Source: Paracoccus isoporae (GTDB taxonomy: Bacteria; Pseudomonadota; Alphaproteobacteria; Rhodobacterales; Rhodobacteraceae). Taken from it: a stretch of 64,000 bases of DNA. Both the position numbers and the translations under genes were made by a program. The DNA lies in NCBI RefSeq assembly GCF_900101865.1, contig NZ_FNAH01000005.1:124001-188000 (forward strand). Direction: 5' to 3'. Within the stretch, counting starts at the first letter, position 1. Each line of letters opens with the position of its first letter. Under the pieces are notes generated by a model. It worked only from the letters and a program-made list of their open reading frames with translations, did not search any database and was not told the DNA's origin. Below, in pieces: positions 50,504-59,088 of this stretch.

Positions 50504-50734
50504 TCAGCTCTGCCCGGATTTGCGCAATTCGGCTGTCAGCAGGCGGAAGAAGTCGCGCACGGTGCGCAGCCCGTTTTCGGCGTGGTCGAGATGTTCCTCC
50601 AGCCGGTCCAGCTCGCGGTGCTGCGCGGCTTCGTCGCGCCGCTCCATCTCCTGTTTCAGCTCGCTTAGCGTCTGCTCGGTCTCGCCGATCAGATGGGCCA
50701 GCTTTTCGCGGGTCAGATTGCGGTGGTCACTCAT
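50504..50734 (-). CDS. small charged coiled-coil-like protein
   Basis: The 76-residue protein (MSDHRNLTREKLAHLIGETE...) is highly charged with heptad-like spacing (LSELKQEMERRDEAAQHREL, LDRLEEHLDHAE) and no membrane segment. Its start is 18 bases after the stop of the Na/Pi cotransporter gene on the same strand, so the two are probably one transcript. I do not recognise a family. It could be a partner of the transporter, which lacks a long PhoU-like C-terminal domain (inference). Confidence 0.6.
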   Translation of the reverse strand: MSDHRNLTREKLAHLIGETEQTLSELKQEMERRDEAAQHRELDRLEEHLDHAENGLRTVRDFFRLLTAELRKSGQS

Positions 50735-50752
50735 GACAATTCGCCTTTCATC

Positions 50753-51919
50753 TTACAGCAGCGCGGTGATGCCCAGACACAAAGCAGGGATGACGAAGAA
50801 CACCCCCAGAATATAGGCGAGCGCAATGGATTTCTGTTCCGCCGCGGTCCGGCCCAGCCATTCCGCCGCGCGCACCGGCAGGAAGCGCAGGAATGGCAGC
50901 CCGTAAATCACCAGCACACCCAGCACATTATAGGTCAGATGGATAAAGGCGATCTGCAAGGCGGCCTCGCTGTTGCCGGTCACGGCGGTCGCGGCCAGCA
51001 GCGCGGTCAGGCAGGTGCCGATATTCGCACCCAGCGTGAAGGGGTAGATCTGCTTCAGCCCGAACGCGCCCGATCCCGCCAGCGGCACCATGAGCGAGGT
51101 GGTGGTCGAGGAAGACTGCACGAGGCAGGTCACCAGCGTGCCGGACGCGATGCCCGCCACCGGACCCCGGCCGATGGCGGTATGCATGATCTCTCGCGCG
51201 CGTCCGACCATCAGCAGCTTCAGCAGTTTGCCGATGAAATTGATGGCCAGGAAGATCATGGCGATGCCGACCAAGATCAGCAGCACCCCGCCCGCCACAT
51301 CGCCCAGCGACAGGATCGGGCCGGAAATCGCCTTCGTCACCGGCGCGGTCGCCGCCTTCACGAAGTTGAACCCGTCCATCGAGGCATCCGCGCCGCCATA
51401 GAACGGCGCAGCAAGCGCCTTGCCGATCTTTTCCAGCAGGCCGAAGGCGATTTCGAGCGGCAGGAAGATGACCACCGACAGCAGGTTGAAGAAATCATGC
51501 ACCGTCGCCGCCGAGAAGGCGCGGGCGAATTCCTTTTTCTCGCGCACATGGCCGAGCGAGACGATGGTGTTGGTGATCGAGGTGCCGATATTGGCCCCCA
51601 TCACCATCGGCACGGCAACCGCCACCGGCAGGCCGCCGGCGACGAGACCGACAATGATCGAGGTCACGGTCGAAGAGGACTGGATCAGCGCCGTCGCCAC
51701 CGTGCCGACGACGAGCCCGGCAAACGGGTTGGTGGCAAAGGCAAACAGCTCTTCCGCCTGGTCGCCGGTCGCGGATTTGAAGCCCGAGCCGATCAGCCCG
51801 ACCGCGCAGATCAGCAGATAGACAAGCCCAGCCACCGCAATCCATTGCTGCCAGCTATTGCGGGGCGGCGCATCGGCCAGCATTTCCCGGTCGGGATGCA
51901 TCGCATCTGTGTCGGACAT
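50753..51919 (-). CDS. Na/Pi cotransporter family protein
   Basis: The 388-residue membrane protein belongs to the NptA/PNaS family of sodium-phosphate symporters. Both inverted repeats carry the QSSS signature: ALIQSSSTVTSIIVGLVAGG near residue 67 and CLVQSSSTTTSLMVPLAGSG near 268, each followed by GANIGT. About eight to nine hydrophobic stretches are seen. The C-terminal PhoU-like domain of longer homologues is absent. The ATG at 51919 is chosen; 72 upstream codons are unrelated to the family. It lies between rpmE and its broken copy. Confidence 0.9.
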   Translation of the reverse strand: MSDTDAMHPDREMLADAPPRNSWQQWIAVAGLVYLLICAVGLIGSGFKSATGDQAEELFAFATNPFAGLVVGTVATALIQSSSTVTSIIVGLVAGGLPVAVAVPMVMGANIGTSITNTIVSLGHVREKKEFARAFSAATVHDFFNLLSVVIFLPLEIAFGLLEKIGKALAAPFYGGADASMDGFNFVKAATAPVTKAISGPILSLGDVAGGVLLILVGIAMIFLAINFIGKLLKLLMVGRAREIMHTAIGRGPVAGIASGTLVTCLVQSSSTTTSLMVPLAGSGAFGLKQIYPFTLGANIGTCLTALLAATAVTGNSEAALQIAFIHLTYNVLGVLVIYGLPFLRFLPVRAAEWLGRTAAEQKSIALAYILGVFFVIPALCLGITALL

Positions 51920-52032
51920 GGCGGAGACCCTTTCTGCGAAAAATATGCAGGTGCATGGGTTTATGCTGACCGAAGCAGGTAACAGACGCGTGTCACCTTG
52001 GCGGGGGAGGCGCAGGCAGGGACAACGAAAAA

Positions 52033-52052
52033 CGCCGCCCCGAGGGGCGGCG
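52033..52052 (-). terminator. rho-independent terminator of rpmE
   Basis: CGCCGCCCC (52033-52041) / GGGGCGGCG (52044-52052) preceded on the left by GAAAAA, giving a U tract on the minus strand, 27 bases past the rpmE stop. Confidence 0.8.
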
Positions 52053-52079
52053 CTTGGCATCTTCGATGCAAGGTCAGGC

Positions 52080-52301
52080 TCAGAAGCCCAGACCGGCATA
52101 TTTGTTCTTGAATTTCGAGACGCGGCCGCCCGCATCCATCAGCCGGGCCGAGCCGCCGGTCCAGGCCGGGTGCGAGGTCGGGTCGATGTCCAGCGACAGC
52201 GTGTCGCCCTCTGCGCCCCAGGTCGAGCGGCACTGATAGGTGGTGCCGTCGGTCATCTTGACCTCGATCATGTGGTAATCGGGATGAATGTCTTTTTTCA
52301 T
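52080..52301 (-). CDS. rpmE: 50S ribosomal protein L31
   Basis: The 73-residue protein begins [20 protein letters not shown] and includes [14 protein letters not shown] and the C-terminal [12 protein letters not shown]. The zinc-binding CxxC of type A L31 is missing; a single Cys (YQCRSTWG) remains, as is usual for this group. It starts 11 bases after the rplS stop and forms the end of the trmD-rplS-rpmE run. Confidence 0.96.
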   Translation of the reverse strand: MKKDIHPDYHMIEVKMTDGTTYQCRSTWGAEGDTLSLDIDPTSHPAWTGGSARLMDAGGRVSKFKNKYAGLGF

Positions 52302-52312
52302 GGTCGAGATCC

Positions 52313-52705
52313 TCAGGCGTTGGCGTCGGCCTTGGCGGCCTTCGGCTTGTAGTTGGTGACTTCCGCGATCCGGGCCGACTTGCCGCGGCGCGAGCGCAGG
52401 TAATACAGCTTGGCGCGGCGGACGCGGCCGCGGCGGACCACGGTGATGGCGTCGATATTGGTCGAGTAGAGCGGGAAGACACGTTCCACGCCTTCGCCGA
52501 AGGAGATCTTGCGGACGGTGAAGCTGGCGCCGATGCCGTTGCCGCCCTTGCGGCTGATGCAGACGCCTTCATAGTTCTGCACGCGGGTCCGGGTGCCCTC
52601 GGTCACCTTGTAGCCGACGCGGATCGTGTCGCCGGCCTTGAAATCGGGGATATCCTTGCCGAGCTCGTCGATCTGCTCGGCTTCGAGCTGTGCGATCAGG
52701 TTCAT
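52313..52705 (-). CDS. rplS: 50S ribosomal protein L19
   Basis: L19 lies at the subunit interface of the ribosome. The 130-residue protein has the standard [39 protein letters not shown], and the C-terminal [15 protein letters not shown]. It directly follows trmD with a six-base gap, a conserved order in proteobacteria. Confidence 0.98.
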   Translation of the reverse strand: MNLIAQLEAEQIDELGKDIPDFKAGDTIRVGYKVTEGTRTRVQNYEGVCISRKGGNGIGASFTVRKISFGEGVERVFPLYSTNIDAITVVRRGRVRRAKLYYLRSRRGKSARIAEVTNYKPKAAKADANA

Positions 52706-52711
52706 CGCGGT

Positions 52712-53575
52712 TCATCCTTCATCTTGCGCGGGTTCGGTCCCCGCTTGGTGTGATGCGCCCGAGAGCTGTGCGTCCTTGGCCGGGTCATGCGGGGTGCCGG
52801 TCATCCGGTCCCGATATGCCCGCCACAGGTCGGGGCGGCGTTCTTTGGTCAGCCTTACGGCCTCCTCGCGCCTCCAAGCAGCAATGGCCGCGTGATTGCC
52901 GGACATGATGACATCCGGGATCCTGCGGCCTTCCCACTCGGCGGGGCGAGTATAGTGCGGGTGTTCCAGCAAACCGTCCGAAAAGGACTCTTCAGCCAGC
53001 GATGCCTGATTCCCGACGACGCGCGGTATAAGCCGAACCGTCGCGTCAATCAAGACCTGAGCGGCCAGTTCTCCGCCGGTCAGGACATAATCCCCGATGC
53101 TGATCTCCTCGACCCCGTTTGCGTCCAGCACGCGCTGATCCACCCCCTCGAAGCGCCCGCAGATCAGGGTGATCCCCGGTCCCTGCGCCAGATCGCGGGC
53201 GCGCCCCTGCGTCAGCGGCCGCCCGCGCGGTGACAGATAGACCGCCGGCAGCCTGCCGCCGGCCTCGCGCAGCGCCGCATCCATCACATCGGGCCGGATC
53301 ACCATGCCGGCGCCGCCGCCCGCGGGGGTGTCATCGACATTGCGGTGCTTGCCGACGCCGTGTTCGCGCAGCGGGATGGTGCGCAGATTCCACAACCCCT
53401 GCTGAAGCGCGCGCCCGGTCAGCGACAGGCCGAGCACGCCGGGAAACGCCTCGGGGAACAATGTGATCACATTCGCCGTCCAGGCCCCCGCCGCCTGCGG
53501 CTCGGCCATCAGGTCGCGCGGTGTGCGGCTGGCCCGGATGGACAGCCTGCCATGGGATTTCGGCGGATCGCTCAT
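52712..53575 (-). CDS. trmD: tRNA (guanine-N1-)-methyltransferase
   Basis: TrmD makes m1G37 in tRNA, preventing frameshifting. The 287-residue protein contains the trefoil-knot motifs [14 protein letters not shown] and [17 protein letters not shown], and [19 protein letters not shown] with HYTRP. The N-terminus carries about 30 extra residues before [15 protein letters not shown], and the ATG overlaps the rimM stop (ATGA); an ATG at residue 23 (MAEPQAAG) is an alternative. The C-terminal tail is longer than in E. coli. Confidence 0.96.
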   Translation of the reverse strand: MSDPPKSHGRLSIRASRTPRDLMAEPQAAGAWTANVITLFPEAFPGVLGLSLTGRALQQGLWNLRTIPLREHGVGKHRNVDDTPAGGGAGMVIRPDVMDAALREAGGRLPAVYLSPRGRPLTQGRARDLAQGPGITLICGRFEGVDQRVLDANGVEEISIGDYVLTGGELAAQVLIDATVRLIPRVVGNQASLAEESFSDGLLEHPHYTRPAEWEGRRIPDVIMSGNHAAIAAWRREEAVRLTKERRPDLWRAYRDRMTGTPHDPAKDAQLSGASHQAGTEPAQDEG

Positions 53576-54066
53576 TCGTCCGAGCCGGGTGGATCGGCGA
53601 TGATGCGGCCCGCGCCAAGATCCACGGTGGGCACGATCTCGCGGGTAAAGGGCAGCAGCAAAGGCGGGGTGGCAGCGATTTCGAGAATGTCGCCCGCGCC
53701 GTGATCGTAGATCGCGCGGACCCGGCCCAGCAACTTGCCGCCCGGATCATAGACCTCCAGCCCGATCAGATCGGCATGGTAGAATTCATCATCCGGCAGC
53801 GCGGGCAGGGCAGCGCGCAGGGCCCAAAGCGTGGTGCCCTTCAGCGCCTCGGCCTGTTCGCGGGTCTCGACGCCGGACAGCCGCGCGCCGAGACCGCCGG
53901 TGACTGGCCGGGTCAGGGCTACGTCAAAGCTGCGCGCGCCATCCTCGGTGCTCAGCGCGCCGTAAGCAGCGATGTCCTCCGGCATGGCGGTGAAGCTTTT
54001 CAGCCGCACCTCGCCGCGCACGCCGAACGCGCCCGCGATGGCCCCCACGCAGATCCTGTCAGACAT
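53572..54066 (-). CDS. rimM: 16S rRNA processing protein RimM
   Basis: RimM assists 30S maturation by binding S19 and the 16S 3' domain. The 164-residue protein begins [20 protein letters not shown] and has the PRC-barrel part with [18 protein letters not shown] and [17 protein letters not shown]. Its GGAGGG ribosome-binding site lies inside the last codons of the small gene at 54070. Confidence 0.96.
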   Translation of the reverse strand: MSDRICVGAIAGAFGVRGEVRLKSFTAMPEDIAAYGALSTEDGARSFDVALTRPVTGGLGARLSGVETREQAEALKGTTLWALRAALPALPDDEFYHADLIGLEVYDPGGKLLGRVRAIYDHGAGDILEIAATPPLLLPFTREIVPTVDLGAGRIIADPPGSDE

Positions 54067-54069
54067 GGC

Positions 54070-54216
54070 TCATCGCCCTCCGCATATGCCGGCCTGGCCC
54101 CAGACACCGCCCGTGTCCTCGCAGAGCCGCATCTGCTGGCCGCGCTCAAAGAGCATGCCCGCCGCGAAGGCGAGCATCAACAGAATCGCAAGCCGGATCA
54201 GCCGGAAGAGGAGCAT
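54070..54216 (-). CDS. small single-pass membrane protein between rpsP and rimM
   Basis: A 48-codon frame starts at an ATG (54214-54216) and ends three bases before rimM. The predicted product has one hydrophobic helix near the N-terminus (RLAILLMLAFAAGMLF, about 8-23) and then a short tail with two cysteines (MRLCEDTGGVWGQAGICGGR). It fills most of an otherwise unexplained gap in a tight operon, and its last codons include the rimM ribosome-binding site. I do not recognise a family. Confidence 0.6.
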   Translation of the reverse strand: MLLFRLIRLAILLMLAFAAGMLFERGQQMRLCEDTGGVWGQAGICGGR

Positions 54217-54267
54217 CGCGTGCCGGGAAAATCAGCGGCCCGCCGGGGAGGGCGGGCCGTCGATGGA

Positions 54268-54702
54268 TCATTCCGAAGCGGCGTCCTCGGCGGGTGCTTC
54301 CTCGGCCGGGGCGTTCTTGGCTTCCTCGGCGGCGCGCTTGGCTTCTTCTTCGGCTTCCTTGGCGGCGGCGGCCTTGTCCTCGCGCTCCTTGATGCGGTCC
54401 TGGGCCTTCTTGCCGGGCTGGGCCTTTTTCATGTTGGCGCGGGTGGCTTTTTCACGCACACCGGCGGCTTCGAGGAAGCGCGCGATGCGGTCGGTGGGCT
54501 GGGCGCCCTGTTCGAGCCAGTAGGCGACGCGCTCCATGTTCATCTGCACGCGCTGCTCGCTGTCTTTCGGCAGCAGCGGGTTATAGGTGCCCAGCTTTTC
54601 GAGGAAGCGGCCATCGCGGGGCATGCGCGAATCGGTGGCGACGATGGCGTAATGGGGGCGTTTCTTGGACCCACCACGGGCGAGACGGATTTTCATGGCC
54701 AT
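54268..54702 (-). CDS. rpsP: 30S ribosomal protein S16
   Basis: S16 is a 30S assembly protein. The 144-residue product has the canonical start [20 protein letters not shown] and [11 protein letters not shown], with S16 ending near residue 85. A long Ala/Glu/Lys-rich extension follows ([20 protein letters not shown] and more), typical in alphaproteobacteria and probably disordered or helical. It follows the chorismate mutase gene. Confidence 0.97.
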   Translation of the reverse strand: MAMKIRLARGGSKKRPHYAIVATDSRMPRDGRFLEKLGTYNPLLPKDSEQRVQMNMERVAYWLEQGAQPTDRIARFLEAAGVREKATRANMKKAQPGKKAQDRIKEREDKAAAAKEAEEEAKRAAEEAKNAPAEEAPAEDAASE

Positions 54703-54750
54703 TGCGTTTTCTCCTTTGAAATGGCGTGTTTGCGACGTGTTCCTGACGCG

Positions 54751-55047
54751 TCACGATTGGTAGCTTTCGTGATGGCGGATGACTTCCGCGATCACGAAAT
54801 TGAGGAATTTGCGCGCGAATTCCGGGTCGAGATCGGCCTCGCGCGCGAGGCGTTCCAGCCGTTCGATCTGCGCGGATTCGCGGGCCGGATCGGACGGTGG
54901 AAGGTCGTGGTCGGCCTTGAGGCGGCCGACGGATTGCGTGTGCTTGAACCGCTCGGCCAGCGTGTAGACGAGGATCGCGTCCAGCCGGTCGATGCTGTCG
55001 CGATGGCTGGCCAGCAGCGTGGCGGCGCGGGTGACGGGATCGGTCAT
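54751..55047 (-). CDS. chorismate mutase, AroQ type
   Basis: This enzyme rearranges chorismate to prephenate for Phe/Tyr synthesis. The 98-residue all-helical protein has the AroQ pattern: SHRDSIDRLDAILVYTLAER, then the active-site stretch FKHTQSVGRLKADHDLPPSD, and FLNFVIAEVIRHHES at the end. CGGAGG lies five bases before the ATG at 55047, which removes a 15-codon extension. It sits just upstream of rpsP, as in relatives. Confidence 0.9.
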   Translation of the reverse strand: MTDPVTRAATLLASHRDSIDRLDAILVYTLAERFKHTQSVGRLKADHDLPPSDPARESAQIERLERLAREADLDPEFARKFLNFVIAEVIRHHESYQS

Positions 55048-55151
55048 TTGGCCTCCGAAGAGCAGGGCACGGGGCGTACACCGCGCGTACACCGATTGTA
55101 CACAGGTCGTGCAGACAGGGCGCCGCCCTCGGTGCCGTAGCCGGCTCCACG

Positions 55152-55171
55152 GGGTATTTCGGTGAAGAAGA
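55152..55171 (-). repeat. post-stop motif, copy 2
   Basis: GGGTATTTCGGTGAAGAAGA, identical to copy 1, ends 12 bases before the stop codon of the 55184 gene (that is, just downstream of it in the gene's own direction). Confidence 0.7.
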
Positions 55172-55183
55172 AAGACGCGGGTC

Positions 55184-55696
55184 TCATGCCGTCACCTCGG
55201 CGCGGGTCGGGATGGCGTAGATGTCGCGGGCATGGCCGTCGGGAAAGATCTCGCGGCGTTGTTTCACACCGCCGAGGGATTCGGTCAGGCGGCGGGCGGC
55301 GAGATTCTCGTCGCGGAAATGGGTTTCGACCTGGCGCCAGCCGAGCGCATCGCCCGCCCAGGCCAGAACGGCGCGCGAGGCCTCTTGCGCGTTGCCCTGA
55401 CCGCGCGCGGCGGGCAAGAGCCACCAGGTGAGTTCATGGCCCGGCCAGCCCGCCACATCGAGGATGCCGCAGCCGCCGACGGGCGCGCCGTCACGTTCGA
55501 TGACGAAGCGGCCGAAGCCTTTCAGCGCGAAATGCCCGACATCTGCGCTCAGCCGTTCCCACGCCTGATAGGGCAGGAGCGGGCCGCCGTAGAAATGCGA
55601 GGCCTCCGGGTCCGCGAAGAAGGCGGCATAGGCGGCGTGATCGCTTGCCTTGGGCGGACGCAGGGTCAGGCGGTCGGTGGTCAGGGTGGGCGTCAT
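55184..55696 (-). CDS. GNAT N-acetyltransferase, third of three
   Basis: The 170-residue protein is a RimJ/RimL-like GNAT: LTTDRLTLRPPKASDHAAYA at the N-terminus and the acetyl-CoA loop LLPAARGQGNAQEASRAVLA near residue 93, followed by VETHFRDENLAARRLTESLG. The ATG at 55696 overlaps the stop of the preceding GNAT gene (ATGA), so they are translated together. Its frame also continues upstream inside that gene in another phase, which has no meaning. Substrate unknown; protein N-terminal or ribosomal-protein acetylation is possible. Confidence 0.85.
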   Translation of the reverse strand: MTPTLTTDRLTLRPPKASDHAAYAAFFADPEASHFYGGPLLPYQAWERLSADVGHFALKGFGRFVIERDGAPVGGCGILDVAGWPGHELTWWLLPAARGQGNAQEASRAVLAWAGDALGWRQVETHFRDENLAARRLTESLGGVKQRREIFPDGHARDIYAIPTRAEVTA

Positions 55697-56214
55697 GCGG
55701 CCACCTTTGCGTGGCGAAAGCGTAGCATGGGGCCATAAGGCGTTTCCCATTCCCCGTCGGGATGTGCGCCCATGCGTTCGGCCAGAGCAATCGAGCGGGC
55801 ATTGCCGGCCTCGATTGACGACATGGGGGCGGTGATGCCGCAATGCCTGGCTGCGCCGTCGCGGGCGGCGATGGCGGCCTCTTGCGCGATGCCGCGCCCC
55901 TCGTGGCTGTTGCCGTAGATCATCCAGCCGAGTTCGGGCTCGGGCCAGAAATCGGGATGGTAGATTCCGGCGCGGCCGATATTCGCGCCGGAGTTCCGGT
56001 CGGTGATTTCCCAGAACCCGTAGCCGCGCAGCAGCCATTGACCGGCGGCGGCGGCAAATTCGGTCCAGGCTTCCTTGCGGTCGAACGGGCCGCCGAGGGT
56101 TTCGGCGCGCGGGCTGGCGTAGAAGGCGGCAAAAGCGTCGAAATCCGACAGATGCGGAGGCCGCAGGATCAGGCGGTCCGTTTTCAGGATGGGGGCGTCG
56201 GTCAATGCTGTCAT
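55693..56214 (-). CDS. GNAT N-acetyltransferase, second of three
   Basis: The 173-residue protein has ILKTDRLILRPPHLSDFDAF, RGYGFWEITDRNSGANIGR and FWPEPELGWMIYGNSHEGRG with the acetyl-CoA loop EGRGIAQEA. It is clearly a paralogue of the gene at 56270 (shared WPEPELGW, RGYG and AERMGA segments). GAGG lies seven bases before the ATG at 56214. Substrate unknown. Confidence 0.87.
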   Translation of the reverse strand: MTALTDAPILKTDRLILRPPHLSDFDAFAAFYASPRAETLGGPFDRKEAWTEFAAAAGQWLLRGYGFWEITDRNSGANIGRAGIYHPDFWPEPELGWMIYGNSHEGRGIAQEAAIAARDGAARHCGITAPMSSIEAGNARSIALAERMGAHPDGEWETPYGPMLRFRHAKVAA

Positions 56215-56240
56215 GGTCGCGCCTCCAGCCGGGCCGGGAC

Positions 56241-56260
56241 GGGTATTTGGGTGAAGAAGA
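56241..56260 (-). repeat. post-stop motif, copy 3
   Basis: GGGTATTTGGGTGAAGAAGA differs from copies 1 and 2 at one base and lies nine bases beyond the stop of the 56270 gene. Confidence 0.7.
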
Positions 56261-56269
56261 AACAAAGCG

Positions 56270-56803
56270 TCATGCGACACCTGCCGGGTGGCGATAGATC
56301 AGGCAGGGCGTGCCGCGGACCTCGCCTTCGGATTCGATCACCGCGCCCATGCGTTCGGCGAGGCGGCGGGAGCGGGTGTTGTCATGGGCGATTTGCGAGA
56401 TGAGCGGGCCCATGCCCATGCTGCCCTGGGCGTGGTTGCGGGCGGCCATCGCGGCCTCATAGGCGAGGCCCTTGCCCTCGAACCCTTCGAAGATCTGCCA
56501 GCCGAGTTCCGGTTCGGGCCAGTCGATATGGTTGATGATGCCGATGCGACCGGTCACGCCGCCGGTGGCTTTGTCCTCGACCGTCCACATGCCGTAGCCG
56601 CGGATCGCCCAATGGCCCGCCACCGAGACGAGCGATGACCATGCCTGCCATTCATTGAACGGGCCACCGACATGGCGCGACCGATCCGACATGGAGAAGG
56701 CGCGCACCGCTTCCCAATCCGCGTTGCGCGGTTCGCGCAGGATCAGGCGCTTGGTTTCGAGGATGGGAACCTCGATCTGGATTGTGGCGATCTCGCTCGG
56801 CAT
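56270..56803 (-). CDS. GNAT N-acetyltransferase, first of three
   Basis: The 177-residue RimJ-type GNAT has ILETKRLILREPRNADWEAV, RGYGMWTVEDKATGGVTGRI, WPEPELGWQIFEGFEGKGLA and the C-terminal DNTRSRRLAERMGAV. It starts two bases after the ffh stop, so it is probably co-transcribed with ffh. Closest in the window to the 55693 gene, indicating local duplication. Confidence 0.87.
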   Translation of the reverse strand: MPSEIATIQIEVPILETKRLILREPRNADWEAVRAFSMSDRSRHVGGPFNEWQAWSSLVSVAGHWAIRGYGMWTVEDKATGGVTGRIGIINHIDWPEPELGWQIFEGFEGKGLAYEAAMAARNHAQGSMGMGPLISQIAHDNTRSRRLAERMGAVIESEGEVRGTPCLIYRHPAGVA

Positions 56804-56805
56804 GG

Positions 56806-58299
56806 TTATTTCTTTCCGAACAGCCCCGAGAGACCGCCGGGCAGCCCGGCCCCGCCCAACTGGCCGCCGAGGCCCTTGGGGTCTTGCAGCATCTTCGTCG
56901 CCTCGGCCATTTTGGCCGGATCGGCATTGGCCATGTCGGGCAGGCCGCCATCCTTGCCGGTCATGGCGCGCATGGCCTGTTTCAGCATCCCGCCCTTCAT
57001 CTTGCCGAGTTTTTTCATCGTGTCGGCCATCTGGCGCTGCATCTTCAGGAGCTTGTTGAGTTCCGCGACCTCCAGCCCGGCCCCCGCGGCGATGCGTTTC
57101 TTGCGGCTGGCCTGCAGCAGCGCGGGGTTGGCGCGTTCCTTTTTGGTCATGGAATTGATCAGCGCGATCTGGCGGCGGATCATGCTGTCATCCATGCCGG
57201 CATCCTCGGCCTGCTTGGCCATTTTCTGCATGCCCGGCATCATCTGCATGATCGAGCCCATGCCGCCCATCTTCTGCATCTGTTCAAGCTGGCTGCGAAG
57301 GTCGTTCATGTTGAACATGCCCTTCTGGAAGCGCTTCATCATGCGCTCGGCCTGCTCGACCTCCAGCACTTCCTGCGCCTTTTCGACGAGCGCCACGATG
57401 TCGCCCATGCCGAGGATGCGGCCGGCGACGCGGCTGGCGTCGAAGGACTCGAGCGCGTCCATTTTCTCGCCCAGACCGACGAAGCGGATCGGCTTGCCGG
57501 TGACGGCACGCATGGACAGAGCCGCACCGCCGCGCCCGTCGCCATCCATCCGGGTCAGGACGACGCCGGAGATGCCGACCTTGCCGTCGAACTCGGTGGC
57601 GACATTGACGGCGTCCTGACCGGTCAGGCCGTCGACGACCAGCAGGGTCTCGCGCGGGTTCGTTACGTCGCGGACGGCCTGCACCTCGTCCATCAGCACC
57701 TCGTCGATATGCAGGCGGCCGGCCGTGTCGAGCATATAGACGTCATAGCCGCCGAAGCTGGCCTGCTGTTTCGCGCGTTTGGCGATCTGGACGGCGGTTT
57801 CGCCCTTCACGATGGGGAGCGTGTCGACACCGATCTGGGTGCCGAGAATGGCCAACTGCTCCATCGCAGCGGGGCGGTTGGTGTCGAGCGAGGCCATCAG
57901 GACCTTTTTCTTCTCGCGGTCCTTCAGGCGCTTGGCGAGCTTGGCGGTGGTGGTGGTCTTGCCCGAGCCCTGCAGCCCGACCATCAGGATCGGGGCGGGC
58001 GGATTGTCGATGCGCAGCGCGTCGGGTTCGCCCTCGCCCTGAAGCGTCTTGATGAGTTCGTCATGGACGATCTTGACGACCTGCTGGCCCGGCGTGACGG
58101 ATTTGGTGACGGCCGCGCCGGTGGCCTTGGCGGTGACGGATTTCACGAAGCTGCGGGCGACGGGCAGGGAGACATCGGCCTCCAAGAGCGCGGTGCGGAC
58201 TTCGCGCAGGGCGGCGGTGACGTCCTCCTCCGACAGCGCCCCCTGCTTGGTCAGCCGGTCGAAGACGCCGCCAAGACGGTCGGAAAGATTCTCGAACAT
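56806..58299 (-). CDS. ffh: signal recognition particle GTPase Ffh
   Basis: Ffh binds signal sequences and the SRP RNA and targets ribosomes to FtsY at the membrane. The 497-residue protein has the N domain (MFENLSDRLGGVFDRLTKQG), the G domain with GLQGSGKTTTTAKLAKRL, DTAGRLHIDEVLM and TRMDGDGRGGAALSM, and a Met-rich M domain (QMQKMGGMGSIMQMMPGMQK) from about residue 325. The ATG at 58299 replaces a 23-codon extension. Its RNA partner ffs is encoded 3.1 kb away on the same strand. Confidence 0.98.
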   Translation of the reverse strand: MFENLSDRLGGVFDRLTKQGALSEEDVTAALREVRTALLEADVSLPVARSFVKSVTAKATGAAVTKSVTPGQQVVKIVHDELIKTLQGEGEPDALRIDNPPAPILMVGLQGSGKTTTTAKLAKRLKDREKKKVLMASLDTNRPAAMEQLAILGTQIGVDTLPIVKGETAVQIAKRAKQQASFGGYDVYMLDTAGRLHIDEVLMDEVQAVRDVTNPRETLLVVDGLTGQDAVNVATEFDGKVGISGVVLTRMDGDGRGGAALSMRAVTGKPIRFVGLGEKMDALESFDASRVAGRILGMGDIVALVEKAQEVLEVEQAERMMKRFQKGMFNMNDLRSQLEQMQKMGGMGSIMQMMPGMQKMAKQAEDAGMDDSMIRRQIALINSMTKKERANPALLQASRKKRIAAGAGLEVAELNKLLKMQRQMADTMKKLGKMKGGMLKQAMRAMTGKDGGLPDMANADPAKMAEATKMLQDPKGLGGQLGGAGLPGGLSGLFGKK

Positions 58300-58407
58300 G
58301 CGGGCCTCCTCGGGGGTCCAATCGGGGCTGCGCGGGTGCGGAATGCACAATCGCCCCCGTGGGCGCAACGCGCTGACGGGGGGCGATCCCCGCGCAATGG
58401 TCGGGGA

Positions 58408-58428
58408 CCGGAAGGGCAGACCTTCCGG
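58408..58428. other. perfect 8-bp inverted repeat between recR and ffh
   Basis: CCGGAAGG (58408-58415) and CCTTCCGG (58421-58428) flank a five-base loop in the 185-base gap between the recR stop and the ffh start. There is no U tract. It could be an mRNA hairpin in the ffh leader or a weak terminator. Confidence 0.35.
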
Positions 58429-58484
58429 GAATTGGGGCCGCAGATACGCAAGACCGGCCGGGAAGTCAAGCGGGGCGGGCGCGA

Positions 58485-59081
58485 TCAGAAGCGGCGGCGG
58501 GCGCGCAGGGCGGCGGTGATGGTGCCGTCGTCGAGATAGTCGAGCTCGCCCCCGATCGGGACGCCCTGGGCCAGCCCGGTGACGCTGAGCCCGTCGGGAA
58601 GGGCGTCGGCGATGTAATGCGCGGTGGTCTGCCCCTCGATCGTGGCGTTGAGCGCGAGGATCACCTCGGACACCTGCTCTGCCTCCAGCCGGGCCAGCAG
58701 GCGGGGAATGCCGAGATCTTCCGGCCCGATCTCGTCGAGCGCCGACAGCGTGCCGCCGAGGACGTGGTAGCGGCCGCGAAACGCCCGGCCGCGTTCGAGC
58801 GCCCAGAGATCGGCCACCGATTCCACCACGCAGATCTCTCCGGTCTGGCGGGCGGGATCGGCGCAGATCGGGCAGATCTCGCGGTCGGAGATATTGCCGC
58901 AGCGCGTGCAGGGCCGGGCCGTCTCGGCCACGCGGGTCATCAGCGCCGAGAGCTGCGCCATCTGGCCAGGCTTGCGGCCGATCAGCGAGAGAACGATGCG
59001 CCGGGCGGAGCGGGGACCCAGCCCCGGCAGCCGCGCCATCGCCCCGATCAGCGCCTGGATGTCGTCGCTGCCTTCGGCCAC
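58485..59081 (-). CDS. recR: recombination protein RecR
   Basis: RecR works with RecF/RecO to load RecA at gaps. The 198-residue protein has the HhH region [20 protein letters not shown], a four-Cys zinc finger [20 protein letters not shown], and the Toprim domain starting [16 protein letters not shown] with [12 protein letters not shown]. It follows ybaB by seven bases. Confidence 0.97.
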   Translation of the reverse strand: MAEGSDDIQALIGAMARLPGLGPRSARRIVLSLIGRKPGQMAQLSALMTRVAETARPCTRCGNISDREICPICADPARQTGEICVVESVADLWALERGRAFRGRYHVLGGTLSALDEIGPEDLGIPRLLARLEAEQVSEVILALNATIEGQTTAHYIADALPDGLSVTGLAQGVPIGGELDYLDDGTITAALRARRRF

Positions 59082-59088
59082 GCGCGGC

